64,000 bases of DNA from contig CAMDCN010000010.1 of assembly GCA_945890485.1 (NCBI GenBank), positions 1-64,000 of the forward strand, in the 5' to 3' direction. Numbering within the stretch: position 1 is the first letter of the stretch; each line of letters begins with the position of its first letter. This document shows, piece by piece, positions 16,133 to 23,045 of this stretch. The translations under genes and the position numbers were made by a program. The notes beneath the pieces were generated by a model. That model worked only from the letters and a program-made list of their open reading frames with translations. It searched no databases and was not told the DNA's origin. Source of the stretch: Candidatus Sulfopaludibacter sp. SbA3 (GTDB lineage Bacteria; Acidobacteriota; Terriglobia; Bryobacterales; Bryobacteraceae).

Positions 16133-18424
16133 ATGCGATGCCGCGTCTGCAAAGAGAGAGTGCGTGAAATCGTCCTTCTCCTGATTGCCTTTTCTTCTGC
16201 CTACGCCACGGCCGAGCCCCTGTGTCCAGGAGGTTCCGCCGTGGCGACCTTTCGTCTCCAGGTGGAGCGGCCGGGCGAAAAGGGTGTGTTGCCGATTGAA
16301 AACCTGAACGCCTTGCGGCGAGGCGACACCGTGATTTACGTGCCGGGTGACCCGGCTCCGGGCGACGACCTCGACAAAGCCGACGTCGTGCTCTTGGTAG
16401 CTCCAAAGGACGGCCAGGAACTGCAAGTCATGGAGCGGAAGCCGGCGCTGGGCCGGCAACGATGGGAATTGAAGCACGACGCGGCGGTGGTGGCGCTGGC
16501 GTATGGGCCAGCCGGGTTGCGGGCCGACCGGGTGCAGAACATGGTGAAAAAGGACCCGGAACTGGTGGCGCAACTGGCTGAATACGGTGAACGGACGACG
16601 CAAGTGGAGACACTCGTTTCCGCGATGTCCCGGCCTGCAACCGACGCCCAGACCATGGAAGCCGCGCTGCGCGGATTCGCTTCGAGCGGGGCCGGCGGCG
16701 CACGGCTGGACCGGAACGCAACGCTCGACCAACAGACTTTGACCATGATGCGGGCTTTGAACCCCGCGTTGGCGGCTTATGATCCGTTGTCGCCAGAGCC
16801 TCGGGTGCGATGGCAGCAGTCCGCGGGGCTGGCGGCGGCTGTGGCGGGCCTGTTCTTTGGGAACACCGTGGCCGTGGCGGCGACAAGCGCGACGCTTTTC
16901 TTGAATTTGCGGAGCGTTGCATTCCCGCGGACGGAGTTCCGAAGCGCCCTGCGGCGGGATTCGGCGCTGTGCGCCAAACGCGAGTCCGGAAGCGGCGTGC
17001 GCTTTGCCTACCTGTGGGCGCGCCGTTTTCCGGAGTCGCGACAGCCGGAACTGGCGTTGCGGGAACCGCTGCATCTGGGTGCCGGGCTGCCGGCGAAGGT
17101 GGAATTTACCAAGTCGGCCGGGGCGTGGAGCCAGGTGCAGAAGTGGCGCTGGGTGGATGCCGAGGGAAACTCGGTGCCCGCCGTGGGAGTCGTGAATGGC
17201 GGCGCGCTGCAATTGGCTAAACCTCCGGCGCCGGGAACGTATGCGTTAGCCGGCGACTGGGATTGGCAGGAACTGAAGGCCGCTGAGCCGGTGACGGTGC
17301 ATGCCCTCCCAGACCTGACAGCGGTGCGGCTGACCGAGGCTTCCGCGGATGCGCTGGAAGCGGGCAAGGGACGGGTGCGCCTGCGGCTGACGGGTGTCGA
17401 TTTTCAATTCGTGACCAAGGTGGAATTGGAGTCAGTGGCGGATGCGTTGGCCGAACGAGTGGCGGCGCGGTTTGTTCCTCTGAAGGGGCCGACGCTCGAA
17501 CTCGAAATGGAAGTGGATTCGGACCGGCTGCGTGAAGGTGCGCATCGCGTGTGGTTGACGCGAGCGGACGGCGAGACGCATGCGTTTGCAGCGATGGTCC
17601 ATGGCCCGGCGCCGCGGCTAACGGGTGGCCCGTGGACGGTGCGGCAGGATGGTTCGGTGCAGCGGCTTCGCTTGGTGGGGGAGAGGCTGGAGGAAGTGGA
17701 GCGCTTGGAATTTGCCGGGGGGAGCGTCACCTGGTCGCGCGAACAGAAAGAGGCGGAGGTGCGGCTGAATCCGCAGACTCTGCCAGGGACGACTTGGGAG
17801 CTATCGGCTTGGGTGGGGGGACGGAACCTGCCGGTGAAGTGGCCGGAAGTGATTCGTGTCCTGCCGCCAGCGGTGCGAGTGGTGAGTCTCCAGCGGGCCG
17901 CGCGGAGTGCTGGATCCGTTGAGTTGTTGGAGACAGAGGTGGACGCTGGCGTGCCGGTGAGTATGGCCGTGAAGCTGTCCGGGCCCTTGGCGGAAGCACC
18001 CAAAGTGGTGCGCTGCGGAACCCTGGAGCGAGCGGACCGGTTGAGCGAGAGTGAATGGTTCTTGGTCGTGCGGCCAGAGGGCGTGGACGGATGTCGCGTG
18101 AGCGTGGAAGTGGAGCCCGGGGGCGTTGAGGTTGAGGTGGGGAAGGCCGTGCGTCGTCCAGAGTTGTCCGCTTTCACCTTGAGTGGCGATGCCGCCGGGA
18201 CCAACCAATTTTGGGGTGAACTGACCGGCAACGGCCTTGAGCGAATTGTCCGCGTGGGGTGGAATGAACGAGACGGGCTGCCGGTGACGGAACTGCCGTC
18301 CGGAGAGAGCGGCAGGCAGAAGCTCCGGATGGCCGTGCCGTGGCCCGCACCGGCGCCTCGTGCCCCGCTTTATGTTTGGCTGCGGGGTGAGACAGTGGGG
18401 CGCCGGACCACCGCGCGATTCTAG
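16133..18424 (+). CDS. Large exported protein of unknown function with IPT/TIG-like segments
   Basis: 763 residues. A hydrophobic stretch (IVLLLIAFSSAYATAEP) after a basic start is a signal peptide. I do not recognise the protein as a whole. Residues about 400-500 (VRLRLTGVDFQFVTKVELES, then EGAHRVWLTRADGETH) and about 500-580 (RLRLVGERLEEVERLEF) look like repeated IPT/TIG or Ig-like beta-domains. The C-terminus (NQFWGELTGNGLERIVRVGWN) repeats the same pattern. Probably a secreted or surface scaffold protein. The start at 16133 has no ribosome site; a GTG at codon 10 is possible. Its stop is shared with the convergent gene (CTAG). Confidence 0.7.
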   Translation: MRCRVCKERVREIVLLLIAFSSAYATAEPLCPGGSAVATFRLQVERPGEKGVLPIENLNALRRGDTVIYVPGDPAPGDDLDKADVVLLVAPKDGQELQVMERKPALGRQRWELKHDAAVVALAYGPAGLRADRVQNMVKKDPELVAQLAEYGERTTQVETLVSAMSRPATDAQTMEAALRGFASSGAGGARLDRNATLDQQTLTMMRALNPALAAYDPLSPEPRVRWQQSAGLAAAVAGLFFGNTVAVAATSATLFLNLRSVAFPRTEFRSALRRDSALCAKRESGSGVRFAYLWARRFPESRQPELALREPLHLGAGLPAKVEFTKSAGAWSQVQKWRWVDAEGNSVPAVGVVNGGALQLAKPPAPGTYALAGDWDWQELKAAEPVTVHALPDLTAVRLTEASADALEAGKGRVRLRLTGVDFQFVTKVELESVADALAERVAARFVPLKGPTLELEMEVDSDRLREGAHRVWLTRADGETHAFAAMVHGPAPRLTGGPWTVRQDGSVQRLRLVGERLEEVERLEFAGGSVTWSREQKEAEVRLNPQTLPGTTWELSAWVGGRNLPVKWPEVIRVLPPAVRVVSLQRAARSAGSVELLETEVDAGVPVSMAVKLSGPLAEAPKVVRCGTLERADRLSESEWFLVVRPEGVDGCRVSVEVEPGGVEVEVGKAVRRPELSAFTLSGDAAGTNQFWGELTGNGLERIVRVGWNERDGLPVTELPSGESGRQKLRMAVPWPAPAPRAPLYVWLRGETVGRRTTARF

Positions 18425-19347
18425 GCGGTCTTGGCCTCGAAAGCGAGCGCCAGAAATGCCTTCGGCTGGAACTCAATGCGGAGGGGCAGCGGGTTGTCCG
18501 ACCCTTTTTCGAACCAGATACGGAACTTGCTGCCGCGGGACCCACTGAGCTCCTGTAGGCGGCCGTGGACAGCGATAATCCGCTCCGGGAAACGAGTAAG
18601 TCCACGGGCGGCGAGACGCTTGGCGACCTTCTCATCAGAGCGTTTTTCGGCGACGAGTTTGTGCTCACCGCCGCCGTACACGAAAGTGCATTCGGTCTTC
18701 TCCGCGGGGTCGCGAATGGTCTGCATCATGGCGGAAAGGAACGATCGCGTTGCGCTGCGGGCTTGGAGGACTACCTCCTTACCCTTCGGTGCGGCCTGCC
18801 GGATCATCTGCTCGGCAAAAGGATAGAGCTCCTCAAAACGGGTCCAATTCCAGGCGGCGGGCGTCTCGAAGCGCACGGAACGGGAGCGCGCGGCGCCGGA
18901 CTGGATCTGCCCCTCGATCCCTTGGTACTGCAGCTTTTCGGCAGTCGTCTCGAGTGCGGTTTTGGCCTGGGCGAAGCTCTGCTCGTCCGAGGCCGTCATG
19001 AAGCCTGTGTACACGCTCTCCGCCGGGGCCCCCCCTGCGGACGTCACTGTCTCCTGGATGAAGCCCAGTCGATTGAGGCCGCGGGCACGCTCCGGATCGG
19101 AACCGGCGGCGAACTGAAGCGACTCAATGGTCTGGCCCGACTCCCCCTGCAACTGAGCGGCGGCAAAACCACCGCCCACGCCCTCGCGGGTATAGATCGG
19201 CAGCGAGAAGAGCAGGATCACCGCGTCGGCCCGGTAGTCTCGCCGGAGAATCGGTTTCATACTGAACGCGGCCGGCAGGGGCATGGAAACCGCAGCTAGG
19301 GCCCGTAGGAAAAAGCGGCGGGAAAAAGAGGCGCAGTTATAGTTCAT
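18421..19347 (-). CDS. Tat-exported protein of unknown function
   Basis: From the ATG at 19347 the product (308 aa) starts with FSRRFFLRALAAVSMPLPAA, a clear twin-arginine signal. The body holds DAVILLFSLPIYTREGVGGG, AQLQGESGQTIESLQFAAGS and DEQSFAQAKTALETTAEKLQYQG, which I cannot assign to a family. An in-frame ATG at 19386 would place 13 extra residues before the signal and is less likely. TATATC lies 7 nt upstream of the chosen ATG. Tail-to-tail with the large exported protein (4-bp overlap); both may belong to the same exported system. Confidence 0.7.
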   Translation of the reverse strand: MNYNCASFSRRFFLRALAAVSMPLPAAFSMKPILRRDYRADAVILLFSLPIYTREGVGGGFAAAQLQGESGQTIESLQFAAGSDPERARGLNRLGFIQETVTSAGGAPAESVYTGFMTASDEQSFAQAKTALETTAEKLQYQGIEGQIQSGAARSRSVRFETPAAWNWTRFEELYPFAEQMIRQAAPKGKEVVLQARSATRSFLSAMMQTIRDPAEKTECTFVYGGGEHKLVAEKRSDEKVAKRLAARGLTRFPERIIAVHGRLQELSGSRGSKFRIWFEKGSDNPLPLRIEFQPKAFLALAFEAKTA

Positions 19348-19520
19348 CAGCGTCGATATAGGTGCAAATCGGCAGTTTGGTGCCAAAGCTTAAGTTAGAT
19401 TCGCGGGAAGGCGGACGCGGGAGCGAACGAGTACAGACCGGAGACGTGCCGCATGGGGATGCGGTTCCCTGAAAACAATTAGTTGCTTTATTGTCAGGGG
19501 TTTAGGCTGGGGAAGTCAAC

Positions 19521-21143
19521 TTATGGCGCTGAGAGCGCAGCGGCCTTGGCGGAATCCTGGTCGGCAAGGGAGGTCTGGCCGAGGGCCCGATAGGAGGCGG
19601 CACGGTTCCGATACGCGTTGGCGTAGTTGGGGTTAAGGCGAATGGCCTCCGTGAAGTCGGGAACTGCCTTTTGGTACTGGCCAAGGCGCATGCGGGCGTA
19701 GCCGCGGCCATTGAGCGCAAGCGGGAAATTGGGGCGCAGCGAGATGGCGCGGTCGAACTCACCAATCGCCTCGGCAAACTGATTGGCCTGGGCGAGCGCG
19801 CGGGCGCGATTATGCGCGGCGTCGGCGGTGGGGGCTGGTGTTGTTGGCCGGGGCGACGGCGCAGCGGCGGGTGGCGGCGGAGCGACAACCGTAGCGACTG
19901 CCGCGACCGCCGGGACCGGTGGCGGAGCGGTTGGAGTTGGCGGGGGCGGCTCTGGAGCGGGCGCCGGTGGCGGGGCCGGGGCAGGCTTGCCTGCCAGAAG
20001 ACGCTCCTGCGTGCGGTTCAGAATAGAGCGGATCTCTGTGTTATCTGGTTGAAGAGAAAGGGCTTTGCGGAGGTCGGTCTGCGCTTTGTCGAACTCGCCG
20101 GTGAGGAAGTAGGCACTTCCGCGCGCAAGCCACGCCTCAGCCAGCGTGGGGGCGAGTTCAATGGCTTTAGTACGATCGGCGAAGCCTTCCGGGTGGCGGT
20201 CGAGAAGGTGGTAGGACCCGCCGCGGGCAATATAGGCGCGGGGGTTATCCGGTTGCAGACGGATAGCTTCGGAACGGTCGGCGAGGGACGCGTCGATACG
20301 GCCGAGCTGGACGAGGGCTCCGGAGCGGGCCAAAAAAAGGTTGGCATCGTCGGGAGTGAGTGCGAGGGCGGCAGTGAGATCCTCGACCGACAACTGCCAT
20401 TGGTTGAGCCGTTTGTGCGCTTCCCCGCGGAGGAAGAGGGCGCGCACGGAGCGGGGCGAAAGTTGGATCGCTCTGGTGAGGTCGGCGACGGAGTTGGAGA
20501 ACAGACCCATCTGGCCGTGGGCGAAGCCGCGTTCCGTGTACGCCTCAGCCCAGTCGGGGCGGAAGTCGATGCATCGGTTGAAGTCATCAATAGCGTCCCG
20601 CCAGCGCTGGATCTCAATGGCAGCCTTGGCGCGGTCGAAGTAGGGCTGAGGGTCATCGAGGCGTAGGCGGATAGCCGCCGTAAAGTCGACGATCGCTTCG
20701 GCGAACTGCTTCTTCTGGACGCGGGCTTGGGCGCGGGAATGGAAGAGCTTGGCGGAGTTGGCTCCGGCGTCGATGGCCTGCGTAAGGCGGGTGATCGCGG
20801 CGTCCCAGCGGCTGGACTCAAAGTCCAGGATGCCGAGGGCCTGGAGCGCATCGGGGTCGTCTGGATGGAGGCGGAGGGCCTGCTCCAGGTCGGCGGCCCC
20901 GCGAGTTGTGTCCTTTAGCTGGAGAAAGACTTTGCCGCGTTCGCGATAAGCGTCCGCGAAGTCCGGGGCGTAAAGGATGGCGGTGGTGAGCGACTCCAGC
21001 GCGTCCGCGGACCGGTTGCGGGCGATGGCGGACATGCCGAGTTCGTAGGCCTTCTGGGCACGTTTCGGGTCGGTTTGGTTGGCGGCTGCGATTGAGGCGC
21101 AGAACAGAATTGTGCCAAGAAGTTGCCGGAGTCGCTTTGCCAT
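19521..21143 (-). CDS. Exported tetratricopeptide-repeat protein
   Basis: From the ATG at 21143 the protein (540 aa) has a signal peptide (MAKRLRQLLGTILFCASIAAA). About ten TPR units follow, each of 34 residues with the A-Y/F-x-x-R-G-x-A/S pattern (AYRERGKVFLQLKDTTRGAA, AYIARGGSYHLLDRHPEGF and so on). A Pro/Ala-rich linker of about 60 residues (about 395-455) precedes two more TPRs at the C-terminus. TPRs mediate protein-protein contacts; no enzymatic domain is seen. The ATG at 21170 would overlap the rhodanese end. TATACT occurs about 14 nt upstream. Confidence 0.85.
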   Translation of the reverse strand: MAKRLRQLLGTILFCASIAAANQTDPKRAQKAYELGMSAIARNRSADALESLTTAILYAPDFADAYRERGKVFLQLKDTTRGAADLEQALRLHPDDPDALQALGILDFESSRWDAAITRLTQAIDAGANSAKLFHSRAQARVQKKQFAEAIVDFTAAIRLRLDDPQPYFDRAKAAIEIQRWRDAIDDFNRCIDFRPDWAEAYTERGFAHGQMGLFSNSVADLTRAIQLSPRSVRALFLRGEAHKRLNQWQLSVEDLTAALALTPDDANLFLARSGALVQLGRIDASLADRSEAIRLQPDNPRAYIARGGSYHLLDRHPEGFADRTKAIELAPTLAEAWLARGSAYFLTGEFDKAQTDLRKALSLQPDNTEIRSILNRTQERLLAGKPAPAPPPAPAPEPPPPTPTAPPPVPAVAAVATVVAPPPPAAAPSPRPTTPAPTADAAHNRARALAQANQFAEAIGEFDRAISLRPNFPLALNGRGYARMRLGQYQKAVPDFTEAIRLNPNYANAYRNRAASYRALGQTSLADQDSAKAAALSAP

Positions 21144-21166
21144 GAAGGGATGACCCCAGTATAGGA

Positions 21167-21559
21167 TCAATTCTTCTTCATTTCTTTCGGATAGATCAAC
21201 TCGTAGCCCTTCCTTTTATACTCTTCGAGGCCCATGAAACTAACTTGTTTGTAGCCGTTCTTGCGCAGGATTTCCGCTGCCCTCCGGGCGCGGCCTCCGC
21301 GGTTTCAACCAGCGACCAGGAGCGCGTCCTTCGGGATCTCGTTGAGACGGGATTCGAGTTGGCTCATGGGGATGTTGACGTAACCCTCAATAGTGCCGAG
21401 CTCTTCAAGCTCTTTGGGTTCGCGGACGTCAAGAAAAAAGAGCTTCACTTTCTTGTCGATCAGGTCCTTGAGGCCGTCGGCCGAAAGCTCCTTTTCCTGC
21501 GCTTGGCAGGACAGAGGAAGCGCTGCGAAAAACGTGGCGAGCATAGATCGACGATGCAT
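21167..21559 (-). CDS. Candidate selenocysteine-containing rhodanese (UGA at the catalytic Cys position)
   Basis: An exported single-domain rhodanese. From the ATG at 21559 there is a signal peptide (MHRRSMLATFFAALPLSCQA), then LFFLDVREPKELEELG and IEGYVNIPMSQLESRLNEIP, typical of the domain. The frame reaches IPKDALLVAG, then a TGA (21305-21307), then continues in the same frame with NRGGRARRAAEILRKNGY, VSFMGLEEYKRKGYELIYP and a normal stop at 21167. The TGA sits exactly at the active-site Cys of the CxxGxR loop (here xNRGGR). The 46 codons after it encode a fully conserved second half, as expected for selenocysteine insertion and not for decay. The alternative is a single point mutation of TGC/TGT, or a sequencing error. 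The Sec reading gives 130 residues. TACTAT 5 nt upstream of the ATG suggests a leaderless message. Confidence 0.75.
21274..21293 (-). promoter_or_regulatory. SECIS-like hairpin downstream of the UGA
   Basis: In the mRNA, CCGC then GCCC (21293-21286) pairs with GGGC then GCGG (21282-21279 and 21277-21274), with one bulged A at 21278, closing a GGA loop (21285-21283). The loop begins 19 nt after the UGA and starts with G. Bacterial SECIS elements lie inside the coding region just after the UGA and have a short stem, a small apical loop with an early G, and a UGA-to-loop distance of roughly 16-37 nt. All are met here. GC-rich DNA forms hairpins easily, so this supports but does not prove recoding. 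Confidence 0.5.
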
Positions 21560-21632
21560 ACCCCATAGTACTGCTAGGGACAATCCGATCTACTGTTCCG
21601 TGGGGGGCGGGCCGATTGAACTCATAGGAAAC

Positions 21633-22937
21633 ATGCGGACTTTGTACCTTCATCCGGTCGGGTCTCCCGCCCCGCCGTCGGGCTGGGAGAGCGAATCATG
21701 CGCCCGCCGGGGGCTCCAGTGCCTACAAGAACACGCGTGCGAGGCGGCGATTGTGGAGTTGCCAGTCGCCGGGATGAGCCCGGAGGAGTGGTTGGTAGCC
21801 GCCTTGCGGTTGCGGCCGGCCCTGCGGGTGGTGTTTGTGGGGAGCAGCGTGCGGGAAGCGGTGGCGCTGTTGCGTTCAGGCGCGACGGACTACGTGGAGA
21901 CAAGGGGAGCAGCGCTAGCGGCGGCGGGACGGGTACCTTTGGCAGTAGTTCCGGTCGCGGAGCCTTGGCGGCGGTTGCTGATTGGCGATAGTCCGGCGAT
22001 GCGGCCGGTTCTGGATACCATCCGATTGCTGGGACCGCGACGGAGCACTGTGCTGATTTCTGGAGAGACCGGGACGGGAAAAGAGGTGGTGGCGAAGGCG
22101 ATTCATGCGGCGAGCTTGCGGGCGCGCGAGGCAATGGTTTCCGTGAATTGCACGGCTTTGCCGGAGGCGCTCTTGGAGGCAGAGCTGTTCGGGCACGTGA
22201 AGGGTGCCTATACGGGCGCATTTCAAGGGCGAAAGGGCCGCTTCGAAGAAGCGGACAAGGGAACGATCTTCTTAGACGAGATCGGGGACATGCCGATTGA
22301 AACGCAGGCGAAACTGCTGCGGGTGCTGCAGGAGCGGGAGTGCCAGCGGCTGGGGTCGAGCGAGTTGGTCAAGCTGGACGTCCGCGTGGTGTCGGCGACG
22401 AACGCGAATCTGGAAGAGCGGATTGATCGGGGCAAATTTCGCGAAGATTTGTTCTATCGTTTGAACGTGGTGCCCCTGCATCTGCCGCCTCTGCGGGAGC
22501 GTCCTGATGACATTCCCATGCTGATCGAGCATTTCGTCGACAAGGTGTGCCGGGCGGAAGACTTGCCTCGGAAACGGGTAGTGGCCGAGGCGTTGGAACG
22601 GCTGCGGGAGTATTCGTGGCCGGGGAACGTGCGGCAGTTGGAAAACACCGTGGAGCGTGCGGTGGCGCTGAGCGGTGAGCGCCCGACGCTTCACTTTGGG
22701 GATTTCAACTTGCCGGTGCGCACGGTAGTGAGCGCTCCCGCGCCGGTGGCGGAAGCCGTTCCCGCTTTGACGGACCAAGGGCTGGACTTCGCGGCAACGA
22801 TCCAACGGCTGGAGCGAACGTTGATTGAGCAGGCGTTGCGGAGGAGTAAAGGCAACAAGAAGCAGGCGGCCGATATGCTCAGGCTGAAGCGGACCACGTT
22901 GAGCGCCAAGCTGAAGAGCTTGGAGGAGGTGGCGTGA
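21633..22937 (+). CDS. Sigma-54-dependent transcriptional activator with receiver-like N-terminus
   Basis: 434 residues from the ATG at 21633 (AGGAAAC just upstream). Residues about 1-100 resemble a response-regulator receiver, but the phosphorylated Asp position reads IVELPVAGM, with Glu42, so phosphorylation is unlikely and the domain may be locked or ligand-sensing. The AAA+ domain follows: Walker A GETGTGKE (about 144-151), the sigma-54 contact motif GAYTGA (about 191-196), Walker B GTIFLDEIGD, and the sensor/Arg-finger region EDLFYRLNVVPLHLPPLRER. The Fis-type HTH is at the end (NKKQAADMLRLKRTTLSAKLK). It is divergent from the rhodanese gene and directly upstream of the orphan permease, which carries a sigma-54-like promoter. 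Confidence 0.92.
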   Translation: MRTLYLHPVGSPAPPSGWESESCARRGLQCLQEHACEAAIVELPVAGMSPEEWLVAALRLRPALRVVFVGSSVREAVALLRSGATDYVETRGAALAAAGRVPLAVVPVAEPWRRLLIGDSPAMRPVLDTIRLLGPRRSTVLISGETGTGKEVVAKAIHAASLRAREAMVSVNCTALPEALLEAELFGHVKGAYTGAFQGRKGRFEEADKGTIFLDEIGDMPIETQAKLLRVLQERECQRLGSSELVKLDVRVVSATNANLEERIDRGKFREDLFYRLNVVPLHLPPLRERPDDIPMLIEHFVDKVCRAEDLPRKRVVAEALERLREYSWPGNVRQLENTVERAVALSGERPTLHFGDFNLPVRTVVSAPAPVAEAVPALTDQGLDFAATIQRLERTLIEQALRRSKGNKKQAADMLRLKRTTLSAKLKSLEEVA

Positions 22938-23017
22938 GGTGTTCGGGAATGGACAGCGCATTCGCGTAAAAGACCGCCAACGGCTTCGCCGAATACGGCG
23001 AATCAACAAGATAGCCA

Positions 23018-23033
23018 TGGGGATTGAGTTGCA
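23018..23033 (+). promoter_or_regulatory. Candidate sigma-54 (-24/-12) promoter of the orphan permease
   Basis: TGG, a 10-base stretch ending in TT, then GCA gives the TGG-N10-GCA spacing of sigma-54 promoters, with the TTGCA -12 element intact and the CAC part of the -24 element missing. The predicted start point, about 12 nt past the GC, falls at the ATG of the permease. The gene for a sigma-54 activator ends 80 bp upstream, which makes the site more plausible. Confidence 0.4.
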
Positions 23034-23045
23034 CTGGTAACGGGT

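Noticed and set aside
19449-19464. CCGCAT-GGGG-ATGCGG hairpin between the TPR and Tat-exported genes
   Set aside because: Only 6 bp, no U-run, and no repeat elsewhere in the window.
22985-23002. TTCGCCG-AATA-CGGCGAA hairpin after the sigma-54 activator gene
   Set aside because: A 7-bp stem but no U-run follows on either strand, so a terminator role is not supported; it could be a chance hairpin.
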